From contig JAZDLO010000058.1 in the NCBI GenBank assembly GCA_043801935.1, positions 11,820 through 75,819 of the forward strand: a stretch of 64,000 bases of DNA, read 5' to 3'. The position numbers were made by a program, and so were the translations under genes. The first letter of the stretch is position 1, and each line of letters starts with the position of its first letter. Below the pieces are notes generated by a model that made no database searches, was not told the DNA's origin, and was given only the letters and a program-made list of their open reading frames with translations. This DNA comes from JAZDLO01 sp043801935 (lineage in GTDB: Bacteria; Actinomycetota; Thermoleophilia; RBG-16-64-13). This document shows positions 25,826-34,127 of the stretch, piece by piece.

Positions 25826-26815
25826 GTGAATGACAAGAGTGGCATCCTTGTTGTAGCCGAGTCCAAGGATGGGAAACTTGCCAACGTCTCCTTGGAGAGC
25901 ATCACGCGGGCTCGCGCGCTTGCCGCCGCGATCGGCGGACCCGTGAGTGTGGTCGCAATGGCCGCGGAGGCCGGGCCTTTGGCGGCGCAGGCCGCCCGCT
26001 ACGGCGCCGAACGAGTCTACGTGGTCGAGAGCTCCGACCTCGCCGTGTTTCGACCGGGTCCGTTCGTCGACGCGGCGTCGGCCGGGATCGAGGCTGCCGG
26101 CCCGGCGTTGGTCGTCTTCGCGGGCTCGCCCGACGGCCGAGACGTCGCGGCCGGTTGCGCCACCCGGTTTGGCGTAGGTCTCCTCGCGGACATCACAGGT
26201 CTGGAGGCCCAAGACGGCCGCCTCATCGCCACCCATCCCTGCTTCGGGGGCAGCGTGATCGTGGAGAAGGAGGCGACCACCAGCCCGGCGATGGCTACGG
26301 TGCGGCCGAACGTCTTTGCCCGTGAGGAAGCGCCTGGTGACGCGGAGGTCATACCGCTCCCGGTGGAATTCAACCCGGGCGGCCTTCTGATCAAGGTGCT
26401 CGACGTCGTCTGCGAGATGGCGGGCATCGTCAGTCTCGAGGAAGCATCGGTCATAGTCGCCGGCGGTCGTGGCCTTGGCAAGGCCGAGGGCTTCGGCATC
26501 ATCCATGCGCTGGCTGAGGAGCTCGGCGCTGCCGTGGGCGCCAGCCGGGCCGCGGTGGACGCTGGTTGGAAGCCCCACCAATACCAGGTGGGTCAGACCG
26601 GAAAGACCGTCTCGCCCAAGCTCTATATCGCCTGTGGCATCTCTGGCTCGATCCAGCACCGCGCTGGGATGCAAACCGCCGACTACATCGTGGCGATCAA
26701 CAAGGACGCGGACGCACCCATCTTCTCTTTTGCGGACTTCGGCGTGGTGGGGGATCTCTTCAGCGTGGTGCCCGCTCTGACGGAGGAGATCCACCGACGT
26801 AAGACCGCGTCCTAG
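25826..26815 (+). CDS. etfA: Electron transfer flavoprotein alpha subunit
   Basis: A 329-residue EtfA. The C-terminal FAD-binding domain is clear: V-I-V-A-G-G-R-G-L-G, G-A-S-R-A-A-V-D-A-G-W, Q-V-G-Q-T-G-K-T-V-S-P and I-A-C-G-I-S-G-S-I-Q-H. It forms a heterodimer with EtfB. The start is GTG 25826, with AGGGGAG nearby; the 70-bp gap after etfB holds no obvious terminator. It is followed at 10 bp by the membrane Fe-S protein. Confidence 0.96.
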   Translation: MNDKSGILVVAESKDGKLANVSLESITRARALAAAIGGPVSVVAMAAEAGPLAAQAARYGAERVYVVESSDLAVFRPGPFVDAASAGIEAAGPALVVFAGSPDGRDVAAGCATRFGVGLLADITGLEAQDGRLIATHPCFGGSVIVEKEATTSPAMATVRPNVFAREEAPGDAEVIPLPVEFNPGGLLIKVLDVVCEMAGIVSLEEASVIVAGGRGLGKAEGFGIIHALAEELGAAVGASRAAVDAGWKPHQYQVGQTGKTVSPKLYIACGISGSIQHRAGMQTADYIVAINKDADAPIFSFADFGVVGDLFSVVPALTEEIHRRKTAS

Positions 26816-26825
26816 GACCGACGCC

Positions 26826-28898
26826 GTGGAGACCCGGGAACTTCTGTGGAACATCCCCTTGTGGGCGGAAGTGGTCATGTACGCCGGGGCGGCGATCACC
26901 ATCCTGCTGCTCATCGCATACGCCGTTCGCCGAGTGATGGTGTACCGGCGGGGACGCGCGGCGTCCACCCGGCACGCCGATCACCTGCCGGGCCGAGTAT
27001 GGGATCTCGTCCTCAACGGTCTTCTGCAGAGGGCGATCGTCGACAATCGCTACGCGGGGATCATGCACCTCTCGATCTTCTGGGGATTCACGGTCTTGCT
27101 GATCGGCACCATCATCCTGATCTTCGTCATCGACTTCGGCCTGCACTTCTTCACCGGCCGTTTCTATCTCGGGTTCAGTTTCATCATGGAGCTGGGAGGG
27201 CTGGCCCTTCTCCTTGGCGTGGTGCTGGCGGTTTTGCGACGGTACGTGAGAAGGCCGGCCCAGCTCGAGCGTCGCTGGTACGACCACTACCCTTTGATCA
27301 CGCTGTTCGTGCTCGGGATCACCGGTTTTCTGATGGAGGGGGCCCGCATCTATGCGGCCGGGCTCCCCGACTACGAGCAGGTAGCGAGTTTCGTGGGCTA
27401 CGGCCTGGCCAGGGGATATGCCGACATCGGCAGCGCCGAGGGCTTCACCACGTTCTACCGGTACATGTGGATCTTCCACATGTTGCTCACGCTGGGCTTC
27501 ATCGGGCTTCTCGGCTTCACCAAGTTCCTACACGTCTTCACCGCCCCGGCCAATGTCTTTCTGCGGGACCGGCGGTCCAAGGGCGCTATGCCCTTCGTTC
27601 CCGATGTGGAGGAGACCGACGAGCTGGGCGTGGGTACCATCACGGCCTACTCCTGGCCCGACCTCAAGGATCTCGACGCCTGCACGCGCTGTGGACGGTG
27701 CGAGGAAGTCTGCCCGGCCACCGCCTCCGGCAAGCCTTTGAACCCCAAGACCATCGTCCTCAAGAGCCGCCAGATCCTGCAGCAAAGAGAGGCCGAAGCG
27801 ATGCGCACCTGGCTCCGGCGGGGCTCCGGCTCGTCCCCGGACATCCCCGATCTCTTCGACGTCATCGAGGACGACGAGGTGTGGAGCTGCACCACCTGCA
27901 GAAGTTGCGTGGAGCACTGCCCGGTGGCGATCGACCAGCTGAGCAAGGTGCTCGAGCTGCGTCGCTACCTGACCAACGAAGGGCGCCTCGCCGGGAGTGC
28001 GGCCAAGGCCCTGGAGTCCATGGGCATGCGGGGGAACCCCTGGCAGCTCAAGCAGAGCGATCGCATGGCCTGGGCCGAGGGGCTGGACGTAGAGGTGCCG
28101 GTGCTGGCCGAGATCCAGGACTCCGACCGGCCGTCCGACAGCGCCGAACCGGAACCCGTCGACTACCTCTTCTTCGTCGGCTGCGCCGGCAGCTACGACC
28201 CCCGCGCGCAGAAGGTGACGCAGGCACTCGTGCGCCTGCTTACGCGGGCCGGGGTGTCTTTCGCCGTATTGGGAGAGGAAGAGACCTGCAGCTGCGAAGC
28301 CGGTCGCCGCATGGGGGAGGAGATGCTCTTCCAGGTGGGCGCTGAGACTCTGAAGGAGACCATAGACCAGTACCGCTTCCGTGCGATCCTCACCCAGTGC
28401 CCGCACTGCTACAACACCTTCCGCAACGAGTATCCGCAGATCGGCGCCGATTGGAAAGTGGTGCATCATTCCGAGCTGCTGCAGGAGCTGGTCTCCAGTG
28501 GGCGGCTGCCGGCCACGCCCTCCTCGGGTCTGCAGGTGACCTATCAATATTCATGCTATCTGGGGCGCTACAACGATATCTATCAGGCGCCACGAGAGGT
28601 GCTGGGTGCGGCGGGGCTCTCCCTGAAAGAGCCTCGGCGCCACGGCCGTGAAGGGTTTTGCTGCGGTGGAGGCGGAGGACGGATGTGGAGCGAGATCAAG
28701 ATCGGAGAGCCCATCGAGTTCCTGCGCACTCGGGAACTTCTCGAGACCGGAGCTCCCGTGATCGCCACCGCCTGTCCTTTCTGCAAGATAATGCTCGATG
28801 ACGGGGTGAAACACGAGGGCTTCGAGGAGCGGCTAAGCGTCCGAGATATCGCGGAAATACTCGACGAGGCGTGCACTTACGGATACAGCGAGGAGTGA
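26826..28898 (+). CDS. ETF:menaquinone-oxidoreductase-like membrane Fe-S protein (EtfD/EMO type)
   Basis: A 690-residue membrane protein. About five N-terminal transmembrane helices with His residues form a NarI-like heme-b domain (roughly residues 15-245). Next comes a two-cluster ferredoxin domain (C-T-R-C-G-R-C-E-E-V-C-P and C-T-T-C-R-S-C-V-E-H-C-P), then two cysteine-rich CCG domains, with F-C-C-G-G-G-G-G-R-M-W and A-C-P-F-C in the second. In the first, the usual C-T/C-G-D pattern reads C-S-C-E-A-G-R-R. Relatives pass electrons from ETF to menaquinone during acyl-CoA oxidation, and the gene order etfBA-EMO supports that role. It overlaps nothing and continues into AOR after 4 bp. Confidence 0.9.
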   Translation: METRELLWNIPLWAEVVMYAGAAITILLLIAYAVRRVMVYRRGRAASTRHADHLPGRVWDLVLNGLLQRAIVDNRYAGIMHLSIFWGFTVLLIGTIILIFVIDFGLHFFTGRFYLGFSFIMELGGLALLLGVVLAVLRRYVRRPAQLERRWYDHYPLITLFVLGITGFLMEGARIYAAGLPDYEQVASFVGYGLARGYADIGSAEGFTTFYRYMWIFHMLLTLGFIGLLGFTKFLHVFTAPANVFLRDRRSKGAMPFVPDVEETDELGVGTITAYSWPDLKDLDACTRCGRCEEVCPATASGKPLNPKTIVLKSRQILQQREAEAMRTWLRRGSGSSPDIPDLFDVIEDDEVWSCTTCRSCVEHCPVAIDQLSKVLELRRYLTNEGRLAGSAAKALESMGMRGNPWQLKQSDRMAWAEGLDVEVPVLAEIQDSDRPSDSAEPEPVDYLFFVGCAGSYDPRAQKVTQALVRLLTRAGVSFAVLGEEETCSCEAGRRMGEEMLFQVGAETLKETIDQYRFRAILTQCPHCYNTFRNEYPQIGADWKVVHHSELLQELVSSGRLPATPSSGLQVTYQYSCYLGRYNDIYQAPREVLGAAGLSLKEPRRHGREGFCCGGGGGRMWSEIKIGEPIEFLRTRELLETGAPVIATACPFCKIMLDDGVKHEGFEERLSVRDIAEILDEACTYGYSEE

Positions 28899-28902
28899 AC
28901 GT

Positions 28903-30756
28903 ATGGCTCGCGGTTACATGGGAAAGATACTGTGGGCGGATCTCTCCAAGCAACAACTCTGGGATGAGGTCCTCGACGAAGAACTGGGCCGTCGGTATCT
29001 TGGGGGTTACGGTTTGGGCGCCAAGATACTTTTCGACCGGCAGCCCGCCGGTGTCGACCCGCTGGGCCCGGAGAACATACTCGGCTTCCTTACCGGTCCC
29101 TTTACGGGAACCGGCGCGCTCGGCGGGTCAAGGTTCGCGGTCGTGGGGAAATCTCCCCTGACCGGTACGTGGGGCGATGCCAATTCGGGGGGGAATTTCG
29201 GTCCCTACTTGAGATTTGCCGGCTATGACGCGGTGTTCTTCACCGGGGTGTCTTCGAAGCCGGTGTACCTGTTGGTCGCCGATGGTGTGGCTGAGATCAG
29301 AGACGCCGCCCATTTGTGGGGGAAGGACACTCACGATACTGAAGACATACTCAGGGACGAACTCGGCAAGGATGTCGAGGTCGCTTCCATCGGCCCCTCA
29401 GGCGAGAAGCTTTCCCTTATCTCAGGGGTCATGACCGACAAAGGCAGGGCCGCTGCGCGCTCGGGACTCGGAGCTGTGATGGGCTCCAAAATGCTGAAGG
29501 CGATCGTGGCAAAGGGTAGGGCGCAGGTCCCGGTCTTCGACGCCGACAGGGTCGCCACCCTGCGGCAGACGTACGCGAGAAAGCTCGCCGGGCTGGTCGA
29601 TGAGTTCAGGAACTTCGGTACCGCCTCCGTCATCGTGCCATTTGCCAAGATAGGAGATGCGCCGGTAAAGAACTGGTCCGGGGTCTGCGAGATCGACTTT
29701 CCCGGGATCGAGAAGATCGGCGTCGACCCGGTAATGGAGAGGGTGCAGAGGAAATACGCCTGCCACCGTTGTGTCATCGCCTGCGGCGGTCTCATGAAGG
29801 AAAGCGCCGGAGAGTACGGATACCCCTACGGCGTCCACAAGCCCGAATATGAGACCGTCAGCATGTTCGGCACCAATTGCCTGAATGACAACCTCGAGTC
29901 GATCATCAAGGCAAACGACGTGTGTAACCGTCTCGGGGTGGACACGATATCGGCCGGCGCATGTATCGCCTTTGCCATCGAATGCTACGAAAACGGGGTC
30001 ATCACCAAAGAAGACACCGACGGCATCGAAATGACCTGGGGGAACCATCGATCGATCGTCTCCATGCTCGAGAACCTGTGCGAGAGAAAAGGATTTGGCG
30101 ACGTTCTCGCTGATGGAGTCAAGATCGCCGCGGAAAGGATCGGCGGAGGCGCCGATCAATATGCCATACATATCAACGGACAGGAGCTCCCGGCCCATAA
30201 TCCCAAATTCGAGTATGGGTTCGCGTCCTGCTACAGGATGGACGCTACTCCCGCTCGGCATATGCGCTGGCACGGCGGGTTCGTGCCGCCAGGGGTTCCC
30301 GTGCCCAAGTACGAGCCCGGGGCATGGAGCGGCAGAGGCGAGGCCCAGAAGATCAATGTCATCTTCAATCACGCCCTCGAGAGTCTTGGTGCCTGCGTAT
30401 TCGTCATCGCCACCTATCCCCACGTCGATGTCCTGATCGAGTTCCTCACTGCCATCACCGGCTGGGATACGACCCTGGACGAAGTACTGGCGACCGGCGA
30501 GAGGATCGCCAATCTGCGTCAAGCATTCAACACACGCGAGGGGCTGAATCCGCTGGACTACGTCGTCTCCGGAAGGCTGGTGGGAGAACCACCTTTGGAG
30601 GCCGGTCCGCTTGCCGGGGTGACCATCGATCAGGACGCGATAAACCGCGAGTTCCTGGAGGCCATGGATTGGGACCTCACGACGACTAAGCCCAGCAAGA
30701 AGAAACTGCGGGACCTGGGTCTGGACGACGTGGCGAAGTCACTCTGGCCATCGTGA
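28903..30756 (+). CDS. Aldehyde:ferredoxin oxidoreductase family (tungsten/molybdenum)
   Basis: A 617-residue AOR-family protein with the pterin-binding N-terminal domain (G-R-R-Y-L-G-G-Y-G-L-G-A-K; S-R-F-A-V-V-G-K-S-P-L-T-G) and the cluster motif C-H-R-C-V-I-A-C with a further Cys in L-G-A-C-V-F near the end. The family oxidises aldehydes to acids with ferredoxin, or reduces acids in the opposite direction; relatives include benzoyl-CoA-reductase-type BamB proteins. It is co-transcribed with ETF and EMO and overlaps a MoaD-like gene (GTGA overlap). The substrate is not known. Linkage to an acyl-CoA dehydrogenase regulon suggests an aldehyde or acyl substrate. Confidence 0.92.
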   Translation: MARGYMGKILWADLSKQQLWDEVLDEELGRRYLGGYGLGAKILFDRQPAGVDPLGPENILGFLTGPFTGTGALGGSRFAVVGKSPLTGTWGDANSGGNFGPYLRFAGYDAVFFTGVSSKPVYLLVADGVAEIRDAAHLWGKDTHDTEDILRDELGKDVEVASIGPSGEKLSLISGVMTDKGRAAARSGLGAVMGSKMLKAIVAKGRAQVPVFDADRVATLRQTYARKLAGLVDEFRNFGTASVIVPFAKIGDAPVKNWSGVCEIDFPGIEKIGVDPVMERVQRKYACHRCVIACGGLMKESAGEYGYPYGVHKPEYETVSMFGTNCLNDNLESIIKANDVCNRLGVDTISAGACIAFAIECYENGVITKEDTDGIEMTWGNHRSIVSMLENLCERKGFGDVLADGVKIAAERIGGGADQYAIHINGQELPAHNPKFEYGFASCYRMDATPARHMRWHGGFVPPGVPVPKYEPGAWSGRGEAQKINVIFNHALESLGACVFVIATYPHVDVLIEFLTAITGWDTTLDEVLATGERIANLRQAFNTREGLNPLDYVVSGRLVGEPPLEAGPLAGVTIDQDAINREFLEAMDWDLTTTKPSKKKLRDLGLDDVAKSLWPS

Positions 30757-31031
30757 AATACAACGTAGAGTTCTTCGGAATGACCAATGACGCAGCCGGC
30801 GTTCGTACTGTCGAGCTGGAACTGGACGATGGGGCAAGCCTCAAGGATCTTGTAGGCGCCCTTAGACGTAAAATGCCGGCTTTAGAGGGAAGCGTCATCC
30901 GTCCCGGAGAGGATAGATTGACGGCCCATTACGCCTTCAATGTGAACGGCCGTTTCTATGTCGATGATTACGACGTCGTGGTCGAAGGCGATGATCACAT
31001 TCTGCTGCTGACTTTTGCCCTAGGCGGGTGA
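30753..31031 (+). CDS. MoaD/ThiS-like small sulfur-carrier protein (AOR-linked)
   Basis: A 92-residue beta-grasp protein of the MoaD/ThiS type. It ends in G-G, the C-terminus that is adenylated and thiocarboxylated in sulfur carriers. MoaD-like genes often accompany AOR genes and are thought to donate sulfur to the tungsto- or molybdopterin. The GTG start overlaps the AOR stop, so the two are coupled. It is the last gene of the ETF operon. A MoaD function for the whole cell cannot be excluded. Confidence 0.85.
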   Translation: MKYNVEFFGMTNDAAGVRTVELELDDGASLKDLVGALRRKMPALEGSVIRPGEDRLTAHYAFNVNGRFYVDDYDVVVEGDDHILLLTFALGG

Positions 31032-31084
31032 GCGGAGGCCCGGGTGACGGGGCCGGCCCAGACGATCGGCGGCACCAGAGCCGT

Positions 31085-31165
31085 CTATACGTCATCGTAA
31101 TACTTTGCCGCACCCATGAAAAGTTCTGACGAACTGCGTCCCCCGCTGCCGGCCCGGACTATCAT
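31085..31165 (+). promoter_or_regulatory. Promoter/operator module, copy C (drives CMD-family gene)
   Basis: CTATAC at 31085 and TATCAT at 31160-31165 span 81 bp, the same as copies A and B; the core CCATGAAAAGTT is at 31114-31125. TCATCGTAATACTTTGC is identical to copy B. The CMD-family start codon is 105 bp downstream. The region 31032-31269 holds no gene. Confidence 0.75.
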
Positions 31166-31269
31166 GGGGCCGGTACGAATACCGGGCGCTGACCGTCGGG
31201 AAACATTCCACATGGCTTGTGCCTACCGCTTGATCAGTCGGTCGAGGCGCACTACACAAGGAGCGAACG

Positions 31270-31719
31270 ATGCCCAGACCTGAAGAAGTCGAAGTAGTCG
31301 AAGCGATGAAGGCGGCTAAGACGGCCGAGGAGATCCTCGAGTCGTGGACCAAGCAGAGGCCCGGTTACGGCAAACCGCCGGATGATCCCACGCTTGATTT
31401 CTACAAAGACAACAAGCCGGAGATGCTGTCCACTTTCGCTCACAACCAGCTCACGCAGCTGCTCGACCGCGGCATCCTGGACCCCAAGACCCGCTATCTC
31501 ATCCTGATCGCGTGCTACATGATGGAGAACCATTGGGAAGGTGTGCTGCCGCAGGCCTGCAATGCCAAAGCGGCCGGGGCGACCGACGAAGAGATCATGG
31601 AAGTGGCGTTCTGCGCCTGTTACGCCGTGGGCAAGGCCAAGATGCAGGAGAGCGGCGCCTGCCTCAACAAGGTATTCGCCAGCAACACCTTCCAGAGCAT
31701 CGAGAGGCTGGAGAAGTAA
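31270..31719 (+). CDS. Carboxymuconolactone decarboxylase (CMD/AhpD) family protein
   Basis: A 149-residue helical protein of the CMD family (I-L-I-A-C-Y-M-M-E-N-H-W; A-A-G-A-T-D-E-E-I-M-E-V-A). The pattern of a long helix followed by A-T-D-E-E-I is characteristic. The AhpD-type CxxC peroxidatic pair is not present, so a simple peroxiredoxin role is unlikely; lactone decarboxylase, sensor or hydrolase-like roles are open. A ribosome site (AAGGAG) precedes ATG 31270. The gene is alone, with its own promoter module C and a terminator (31809-31836). It therefore belongs to the regulon of the LysR region. Confidence 0.85.
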   Translation: MPRPEEVEVVEAMKAAKTAEEILESWTKQRPGYGKPPDDPTLDFYKDNKPEMLSTFAHNQLTQLLDRGILDPKTRYLILIACYMMENHWEGVLPQACNAKAAGATDEEIMEVAFCACYAVGKAKMQESGACLNKVFASNTFQSIERLEK

Positions 31720-31808
31720 CTCAGGGGAATCGGCCCTCGACACGTGGGTCGATGGACCCGCAAGGGCCCGGTTAGCGGTCGACCATGAGAGCCGATGAGG
31801 CTTTGCGG

Positions 31809-31836
31809 AAAAAGCTCCGTAACGCGGGGCTTTTTC
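31809..31836 (+). terminator. Intrinsic terminator
   Basis: An 11-bp stem with one mismatch (31809-31819 and 31825-31835) ends in five T residues. It lies 90 bp after the CMD-family gene and closes that transcription unit. The rest of 31720-32020 (301 bp) holds no gene that I can support. Confidence 0.85.
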
Positions 31837-32020
31837 TATCCCAATATCCAGCTTTGGCACGCCAGGGATCCCCCCAGGGCCTCTCCACCAGAACGCGCCC
31901 TTCTCTGGTAGGCTTTGTTCAAGCCGTCAGGACGGTGTTCCAGGCTATTGAAGAGGGGTATGACCCACCGCTGAACATATGAGACGGGGCGACGGCCTGT
32001 TTCCAGGGAGGGATACGTTC

Positions 32021-33967
32021 ATGCAGACCAAGTTTCCCAAGTTGTTCGAGCCGGGATGCGTAAGGACCGTCAGGCTCAAGAACCGGGTGATCAAGGCCCC
32101 TCAGCACACGGGTCTTGCCAACCCGGACGGTTCCATCACCGAAAGGATGCTCCGCTACTACAAAGAGGTGGCTTTGGGTGGAGTCGGCATGGTGATCGTC
32201 GAGTACGCCTGGGTCGATGACGATGCGAGCAGAGCATCGCCCTGTCAACTCGGCATCGCCCGCATGGATCACATCCCCGGGCTCTCGTTGCTCGCACAGA
32301 CCATCCAAGCCAACGGGGCGAAGGCGGCGATCCAGATATCGCACGCGGGCCGGCAGAGGTTCACGCTTGAAAGGCCGAAGGCCCCGTCGACCGTTCCTTG
32401 GGAGGAACTCTATGCCGCCGGTTGCCCGGCCCCAGAGGCGTTGACCTTCGATGAGATACTGCAGATCGTCAAGTCGTTTGGACAGGCGGCGAAGAGGGCA
32501 CAGATCGCGGATTTCGACATGGTCGAGATACACGCTTGTCACGGCTATCTCATCTCGAATTTCCTCTCGCCCCGGACGAACAAACGGACCGACTGGTACG
32601 GCGGCCCGCTGGAAAACCGCATGCGTTTCTTGCTGAAAGTCATCGTTGAGATCAGGGACCAAGTCGGACCTGAATACCCCGTATGTGTGAGGCTGAGCGG
32701 CACCGATTACGAGCCGGACGGTACAACGATCGAAGAGACGGCGGAGTTGTGCGGGCGGCTCGAAGCGATGGGGGTCGCCGCCATCCACATGTCGGGAGGG
32801 AACCACCACCAGACCATCCATGAAGTCAGTCCGATGGGCATGTCCCTAGCGCACAATGTCTGGGCGGCGGAGGCGGTGAAGAAGAAGGTCAAGATACCGG
32901 TCGTCGCTTCGGGGTCCATCAACCTTCCCGAGCTGGCAGAACATATCCTGGCCGAAGGCAAAGGGGACTTCATCGGATTGGGGAGACCTCTTTGGGCCGA
33001 CGCGGAATGGCCTCTCAAGGCGAGGGAAGGCAGACCGGAAGACATCAGACCTTGTATCCGTTGTAACGACGGTTGCCTGGCGAGAGGCGACCACCAGGCT
33101 AAGACCGTCTCCTGCTCGGTCAATGTCGCGGTCTGCCGGGAAGACGAGTTCAAGATCACCAAAGCAGAACGCTCCAGGAATGTCGCCGTGATCGGCGGAG
33201 GGCCGGCGGGCATGGAGGCGGCGAGAGTATGTGCGCTGAAAGGTCATCAGGTGACCCTGTACGAGAAGCGGGAACTGGGAGGCGCGCTGCTCGAAGCCGC
33301 GATCCCGGATTTCAAAGCCCCCGACCTGCGGCCTCTCATCGACTACTTGAGGACACAGATAGAGAAGCTCCAGATCAAGATCGTCGGGGAAGAAGCCACG
33401 TCGAAGGCCATCAAGAATGGCGGATACGACGCGGTGATCGTCGCTACGGGCGCCACCCCCTTGGCCTTGGAAGACGTCCAAGGGATCGCCCACGAGAAAG
33501 TGACCAGCGCTTCGCAAGTGCTTCATGGTGAAGCAACGCTAGGGACCAAGATCGCCGTCATCGGCGGCGGGATCGTGGGGACAGAGGTCGGTCTCTTTTT
33601 GGCCGAACGGGGCAAAGAAGTCGTGTTCGTCGAGATGCTCGACACCTTCATGAACAACATCACCTTTGACGAGCAGTTGGTCTACGAAGAACGCTTCAAG
33701 GATCTCAACGTCTCGATCCATACCGGCAAGCGCCTGGAAAGCGTGTCGGATGACGGCGTCACAGTGGTCGACCGATTCGGGGCGAAGACCACGATCACCG
33801 TTGATTCTGTGGTGCTGGCTGCCGGTTACACGCCTAATCGAGAGCTCATCGACGCTTTGAGCAATGATCCTGACCTCCAGGTGTTTGAAGCGGGCGACTG
33901 TGTCAGACCGCGAAAGATCTTCGATGCGATCCGCGACGGACATCTTGCCGCCAAGCTGCTGAATTAG
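32021..33967 (+). CDS. Fe-S/FMN/FAD enoate-reductase-like oxidoreductase (2,4-dienoyl-CoA reductase type)
   Basis: A 648-residue protein of the old-yellow-enzyme/2,4-dienoyl-CoA-reductase type. An FMN TIM barrel (residues 1-~340) carries H-A-C-H-G-Y-L-I-S-N-F-L-S-P with the usual active-site His-Gly-Tyr. A [4Fe-4S] motif follows (Cys345, Cys348, Cys352 and a fourth Cys near 364), then FAD- and NAD-binding Rossmann parts (V-A-V-I-G-G-G-P-A-G-M; I-A-V-I-G-G-G-I-V-G). These enzymes reduce alpha,beta-unsaturated acids, enones or enoyl-CoAs. ATG 32021 has AGGGAGGG upstream. It is one of two such genes in tandem. It could reduce a cyclic enone or dienol from the Mo-enzyme steps (inferred). Confidence 0.9.
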   Translation: MQTKFPKLFEPGCVRTVRLKNRVIKAPQHTGLANPDGSITERMLRYYKEVALGGVGMVIVEYAWVDDDASRASPCQLGIARMDHIPGLSLLAQTIQANGAKAAIQISHAGRQRFTLERPKAPSTVPWEELYAAGCPAPEALTFDEILQIVKSFGQAAKRAQIADFDMVEIHACHGYLISNFLSPRTNKRTDWYGGPLENRMRFLLKVIVEIRDQVGPEYPVCVRLSGTDYEPDGTTIEETAELCGRLEAMGVAAIHMSGGNHHQTIHEVSPMGMSLAHNVWAAEAVKKKVKIPVVASGSINLPELAEHILAEGKGDFIGLGRPLWADAEWPLKAREGRPEDIRPCIRCNDGCLARGDHQAKTVSCSVNVAVCREDEFKITKAERSRNVAVIGGGPAGMEAARVCALKGHQVTLYEKRELGGALLEAAIPDFKAPDLRPLIDYLRTQIEKLQIKIVGEEATSKAIKNGGYDAVIVATGATPLALEDVQGIAHEKVTSASQVLHGEATLGTKIAVIGGGIVGTEVGLFLAERGKEVVFVEMLDTFMNNITFDEQLVYEERFKDLNVSIHTGKRLESVSDDGVTVVDRFGAKTTITVDSVVLAAGYTPNRELIDALSNDPDLQVFEAGDCVRPRKIFDAIRDGHLAAKLLN

Positions 33968-34045
33968 TGTCGGGGGACGATCCACAGCTGTCTGCGAGAG
34001 CTCACTTTTCTCTGATACGCTGTGCCCGAACTCGGGCGGCGCTCG

Positions 34046-34078
34046 CGGGGCCCTTGTTGGTCACGGGGCCCTTGTTGG
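34046..34078. repeat. Tandem 18-bp direct repeat (two copies)
   Basis: The 15-mer CGGGGCCCTTGTTGG occurs at 34046-34060 and 34064-34078, separated by TCA: a tandem duplication in the gap between the two enoate-reductase genes. No gene overlaps it. The 160-bp gap shows no clear promoter. Confidence 0.8.
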
Positions 34079-34127
34079 CCGCCGGGCGTTGTGTGGAAGC
34101 TCACTTCGACGAGCATGAGAGGCGCTG

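Noticed and set aside
31785..31982. 65-codon plus-strand frame after the CMD gene
   Set aside because: It runs through the intrinsic terminator at 31809-31836 and has no ribosome site.
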